The position numbers were made by a program, and so were the translations under genes. DNA of 64,000 nucleotides from Parabacteroides massiliensis (GTDB lineage: Bacteria > Bacteroidota > Bacteroidia > Bacteroidales > Tannerellaceae): contig NZ_LT700191.1 in NCBI RefSeq assembly GCF_900155425.1, positions 1,325,198-1,389,197 of the forward strand, given 5' to 3'. Shown piece by piece: positions 60,989-64,000 of this stretch (positions are counted from its first letter, which is position 1; the number at the start of each line of letters is the position of its first letter). The notes under the pieces are model-generated. The model did no database searches. It was not told where the DNA came from and saw nothing but the letters and a program-made list of their open reading frames with translations.

Positions 60989-61957
60989 ATGGTTATGACA
61001 AAGATATTAGTCACTTACGACATGTTCCGCGAAGGTTTTACCGAGTTGGAAAGCAAGTATGAGGTTACTTTTCCCGAAGGAAGAGATTTTACGTACGAAG
61101 AAGTTTTAGAGATGATACCGGAGTATGACGTGTTATGCTCGATGTTCGATTTTCCGGTAAATAAGGAATTGATCGACCGTGCCCCCAAACTGAAGATGGT
61201 GGCAAACTATGCCGTCGGTTACAACAATATCGATGTCGCCTACTGCCTCGAAAAAGGGATCACGGTTGCCAATACTCCCGATCCTGTGACGGCCCCTACC
61301 GCCAATCTCGCGCTCGGATTGATGCTCGATGTGGCACGTCGCATTACCGAATGTGACCGTAAGTTGCGCCGGGAAGGCCTCGGCATGAAAGTCGGCGTCT
61401 TGGAGAATTTAGGTATCAACGTGACCGGGAAGACGTTGGGTATCATCGGTATGGGACGTATCGGGAAAGCACTTGCCAAACGGGCGAATGCCTGTGGTAT
61501 GGAAGTACTCTATCACAACCGCCGTCAGCTGTATGTCGAAGAAGAGACAAGGCTGAACGTGACTTACGTTTCCAAAGAAGAGCTCCTCGCCCAATCCGAT
61601 TTTGTCTCTTTGAATGCCCCTTATACACCGGAAACCTATCATATCATCGGTGAAGCCGAACTGAAGCAGATGAAACCGACAGCTGTCCTGATCAATACCG
61701 GCCGCGGTCCTTTGGTCGATGAAAAGGCTTTGGTGCAGGCGTTGAAAGACGGGACGATTCATGGCGCCGGCCTGGATGTATTCGAGTTTGGCGATTATCC
61801 TTCGCCGGAGTTGCTGGAAATGGAAAATGTCGTCCTTACGCCCCATATCGGGACACAGACGTTAGAAACGCGTATTATCATGGCACGTACGGTCTGCAAC
61901 AATGTAATCGGATTCCTGGAAGGCGACCGTCCTGTGTCACGGGTGCTGCGTCCATGA
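60989..61957 (+). CDS. D-isomer-specific 2-hydroxyacid dehydrogenase
   Basis: A 322-residue NAD(P)-dependent enzyme. The nucleotide motif is TLGIIGMGRIGKALAKRA (GxGxxG) with VLYHNRR, whose arginine pair suggests NADPH preference. Active-site residues are arginine in NTGRGPLVDE, glutamate in GLDVFEFGD and histidine in LTPHIGTQT. YAVGYNNIDVAYCLEKG is typical of glyoxylate/hydroxypyruvate reductases. It overlaps the next gene by 4 bp (ATGA). The true substrate is unknown. Confidence 0.9.
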   Translation: MVMTKILVTYDMFREGFTELESKYEVTFPEGRDFTYEEVLEMIPEYDVLCSMFDFPVNKELIDRAPKLKMVANYAVGYNNIDVAYCLEKGITVANTPDPVTAPTANLALGLMLDVARRITECDRKLRREGLGMKVGVLENLGINVTGKTLGIIGMGRIGKALAKRANACGMEVLYHNRRQLYVEEETRLNVTYVSKEELLAQSDFVSLNAPYTPETYHIIGEAELKQMKPTAVLINTGRGPLVDEKALVQALKDGTIHGAGLDVFEFGDYPSPELLEMENVVLTPHIGTQTLETRIIMARTVCNNVIGFLEGDRPVSRVLRP

Positions 61958-62661
61958 CGGCGGAGTTTGTGCTGAGTGAACTGCAATCGGTCGGTTCACC
62001 CGAAAAAGCCGCCCATCTGAGCCGGTTTTTCAAGACCGGGCCGGGGCAGTATGGCGAAGGCGACCGCTTTTTAGGTGTCGTCGTCCCGCAAACCCGCAGC
62101 ATTGCGAAAGCTAACAAAGCTATGCCTCTCGATGAATTGCAGCGCCTGCTGGATAGTCCCTGGCATGAGGCCCGTCTTTGTGCCCTGTTGGTTTTGGTCT
62201 ATCGTTTCCAGGATAAAAAGACGCCGGAAACTGAACGGGAAAAGATGTATCGTTTCTATCTGAAGAATACCCGTCGTTGCAATAATTGGGATTTGGTGGA
62301 TTTGTCCTGCCGGGATATTGTCGGCGAATATTTGGTGGATCGGGACCGTTCCGTCCTGTATGAACTGGCTGCCAGTGATAATCTGTGGGAGCAGCGGATT
62401 TCGATTGTCTGTACCTGGGCCTTTATCCGCCGTTCGGATTTTACCGATACACTGGCGTTGGCCGAACGGTTGATGACGCATAAACATGACTTGATGCATA
62501 AAGCCGTAGGATGGATGCTCCGCGAGGTGGGCAAAAGAGACCGGGATACCCTCACCGACTTTCTGGAACGTTATGCGACCCGGCTTCCGCGTACGGCTCT
62601 CCGCTACGCCATCGAGCATTATCCCGAAGACCGGCGGCAGTATTTCTTAAAGATGAAATAA
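61954..62661 (+). CDS. AlkD-like DNA alkylation repair protein
   Basis: A 235-residue HEAT-like repeat protein of the DNA-glycosylase AlkD/AlkC type. TRSIAKANKAMPLDELQRLLDSPWHEARLCALLVLV, CNNWDLVDLSCRDIVG and AVGWMLREVGKRD are the conserved core. AlkD removes 3-alkyl- and 7-alkyl-purines. Its catalytic aspartate equivalent should be in the NWDLVD segment. Coupled to the preceding gene by the 4-bp overlap, and 3 bp before the next gene. Confidence 0.88.
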   Translation: MTAEFVLSELQSVGSPEKAAHLSRFFKTGPGQYGEGDRFLGVVVPQTRSIAKANKAMPLDELQRLLDSPWHEARLCALLVLVYRFQDKKTPETEREKMYRFYLKNTRRCNNWDLVDLSCRDIVGEYLVDRDRSVLYELAASDNLWEQRISIVCTWAFIRRSDFTDTLALAERLMTHKHDLMHKAVGWMLREVGKRDRDTLTDFLERYATRLPRTALRYAIEHYPEDRRQYFLKMK

Positions 62662-62664
62662 GGG

Positions 62665-63432
62665 ATGGACGAACAACTGAAAGAGAAATTGAAGGAATGG
62701 GCCGGAACCTATAATGTGAAGTCTTTTATACCCGATGACCCGGTTCAGTTTCCCCATAGGTTTACGGGGAGGCGGGATATCGAAATATCCGCTTTTATCA
62801 CTTCCTGGATCTCTTATGGACGCCGGGAACTGATCCTCCGTAAGGCAGACTGGCTGCATAGCCGGATGGGCGGAAGCCCTTGCGAATGGATATTGTCCGG
62901 GCGCTACCGGGAACTGGTTTCGGATGTCCCGGCCGGCAAACGCGATACGTTTTACCGCTTTTATACGCATTCGGACTTGTGTGCCCTCTGTGATCGGTTG
63001 AAAGAGATATATGAGCGGTATGATTCGCTGGAAGACGCATTGGCTGCAAGCCCCTACCCGAATCCGGTTCTTAGGTTGCAGGATCTCTTTTCCGGCATAA
63101 ACGGCATTCCGGTGATGGGCGGCACTTCTGCCTGTAAACGTCTGGCTATGTTCCTTCGCTGGATGATCCGGACCGATGGAATCGTTGATTTCGGGATTTG
63201 GCAGACTGTCTTTCATCCTCGCCAGCTGATTATTCCGTTGGATACGCATGTTCACCAGATTTCATTGGAACTTGGCTTGACCCGGCAACGAGCCGCCACC
63301 TTGAAAACGGCGCTTGAGATAACCGAGGCTCTGTCGCATATCTTCCCGGATGATCCCTGCCTGGGCGATTTCGCCTTGTTCGGATATGATATAAATAAAG
63401 AGAAAATGAGTAATGGAAAAAGAGAAAAATAG
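62665..63432 (+). CDS. TIGR02757 family (DUF2400) protein
   Basis: A 255-residue protein conserved in Bacteroidetes. DPVQFPHRFTGRRDIEISAFITSWISYGRRE, GGTSACKRLAMFLRWMIRTD and LIIPLDTHVHQISLELGLTRQ mark TIGR02757. The overall pattern resembles the HhH-GPD DNA glycosylase fold, which agrees with its AlkD-like neighbour, but no activity has been shown to my knowledge. It overlaps the next gene by 20 bp. Confidence 0.88.
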   Translation: MDEQLKEKLKEWAGTYNVKSFIPDDPVQFPHRFTGRRDIEISAFITSWISYGRRELILRKADWLHSRMGGSPCEWILSGRYRELVSDVPAGKRDTFYRFYTHSDLCALCDRLKEIYERYDSLEDALAASPYPNPVLRLQDLFSGINGIPVMGGTSACKRLAMFLRWMIRTDGIVDFGIWQTVFHPRQLIIPLDTHVHQISLELGLTRQRAATLKTALEITEALSHIFPDDPCLGDFALFGYDINKEKMSNGKREK

Positions 63433-64000
63433 GATTGCTTCTGTTTGTGTCTATTGTGCTTCCAGCACGCGGGTGGCCCCTGTCTATCGGGAGGCGGCAG
63501 CCGAATTGGGACGCTTACTGGGTGAACGGAATTTGCGTGTGATAAATGGTGCGGGAAATACCGGACTGATGTGTGCCGTCTCGGACGGTGCTTTGGCTGC
63601 CGGTGGAACCGTGACCGGTGTGATTCCCCATTTTATGGTCGAACAGAACTGGTGCCATAAAGGATTGACTGAGTTGGTGGAAGTGGACAACATGCACGAA
63701 CGCAAACAACGGATGGCCGACCTGTCGGAAGCTGCGATTGCCCTTCCCGGCGGATGCGGTACTCTTGAGGAGTTATTGGAAGTCATCACCTGGAAACAGT
63801 TAGGCTTGTATCTCAACCCGATCGTCATCCTGAATATAAACGGTTACTTCGATCCCCTTTTGGAGATGTTCCGCCGAGCCGTCGACGAACATTTCATGCG
63901 CTCGCAGCATGCCGGACTTTGGGCAGTCGCTTCTACCCCCGCCGAAGCTGTTGCGCTGATTTATTCGGAACCTAACAGTGGGCTTATTGTCAAAAACGTA
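63413..64000 (+). CDS. LOG family protein (cytokinin riboside 5'-monophosphate phosphoribohydrolase-like), cut by window edge
   Basis: 196 codons are visible from the ATG at 63413. The sequence SVCVYCASSTRVAPVYREAAAELG, NGAGNTGLMCAVSDGALAAGG and LPGGCGTLEELLEVITWKQLG gives the lysine-decarboxylase-like fold with the PGGxGTxxE motif. Family members hydrolyse nucleoside 5'-monophosphates to base and ribose phosphate. The C-terminus lies past the edge, probably only a few residues away. Confidence 0.9.
   Translation, partial: MEKEKNRIASVCVYCASSTRVAPVYREAAAELGRLLGERNLRVINGAGNTGLMCAVSDGALAAGGTVTGVIPHFMVEQNWCHKGLTELVEVDNMHERKQRMADLSEAAIALPGGCGTLEELLEVITWKQLGLYLNPIVILNINGYFDPLLEMFRRAVDEHFMRSQHAGLWAVASTPAEAVALIYSEPNSGLIVKNV

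Noticed and set aside
1-64000. tRNA and rRNA genes
   Set aside because: I looked for GGTTCGAATCC-type T-arms with matching acceptor stems and for rRNA landmarks and found none. A covariance search would be decisive.

Overview
The window reads as a piece of Bacteroidales chromosome, and my best guess is Parabacteroides; the genus is an inference I cannot confirm. The evidence is Bacteroidetes-type promoters (TTG about 19-21 nt before TAnnTTTG) in front of many genes, near absence of Shine-Dalgarno sites, lipoproteins and a broken six-bladed propeller of Bacteroidales type, and the gene orders parE-coaD-S41 peptidase and mnmG-uvrC-dtd-mazG-deoC. A canonical parS site beside mnmG suggests an origin-proximal position. 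I found no rRNA, tRNA, CRISPR array or insertion sequence.

Layout. 1-3.9 kb (minus): MacAB/TolC-type tripartite efflux operon with a good promoter; the permease runs off the left edge. 3.9-10.2 kb (minus): two half-size chromate transporters, S41 peptidase, coaD, parE and a GNAT-like gene. 10.3-10.5 kb: an inverted-repeat element holding three 21-bp tandem repeats. 10.7-28.5 kb (plus): a surface-glycan locus with ugd, a flippase, fucosyltransferases of two kinds, other glycosyltransferases, two aminotransferases, an ATP-grasp ligase and an acetyltransferase. Two AlbA_2/Schlafen-like proteins and a MNT-HEPN pair are embedded in it. The middle (about 14.4-24.7 kb) is far more A+T-rich than its flanks and looks acquired. 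No Wzy polymerase, chain-length regulator or initiating phosphoglycosyltransferase is visible.

28.6-38.6 kb: YfhO-like membrane protein, a glycosyltransferase, a DUF2807 protein, a DUF6807 plus Gfo/Idh pair, a LiaF-like plus membrane LytTR pair and one unknown gene. This stretch carries two identical 83-bp copies of what looks like a free-standing small RNA gene with its own promoter, GNRA-loop hairpin and terminator. 38.8-48.6 kb: polA, polyprenyl synthetase, deoC, mazG-like, dtd, uvrC, parS, mnmG.

48.7-58.7 kb: two small envelope proteins; a LytS/LytTR two-component operon; a MNT-HEPN pair; a propeller lipoprotein pseudogene; a heparinase-II/III-like protein; ybeY; and a third MNT-HEPN pair. 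A direct-repeat operator at identical spacing from a TAnnTTTG box precedes both the LytS/LytTR operon and the propeller pseudogene. The third MNT-HEPN pair is framed by 23-bp direct repeats, one of which is the 3' end of the next gene, as expected for a small integrated cassette. 58.7-64 kb: SpmA/SpmB-like transporter, esterase, 2-hydroxyacid dehydrogenase, AlkD-like protein, TIGR02757 protein and a LOG-family protein cut by the right edge.
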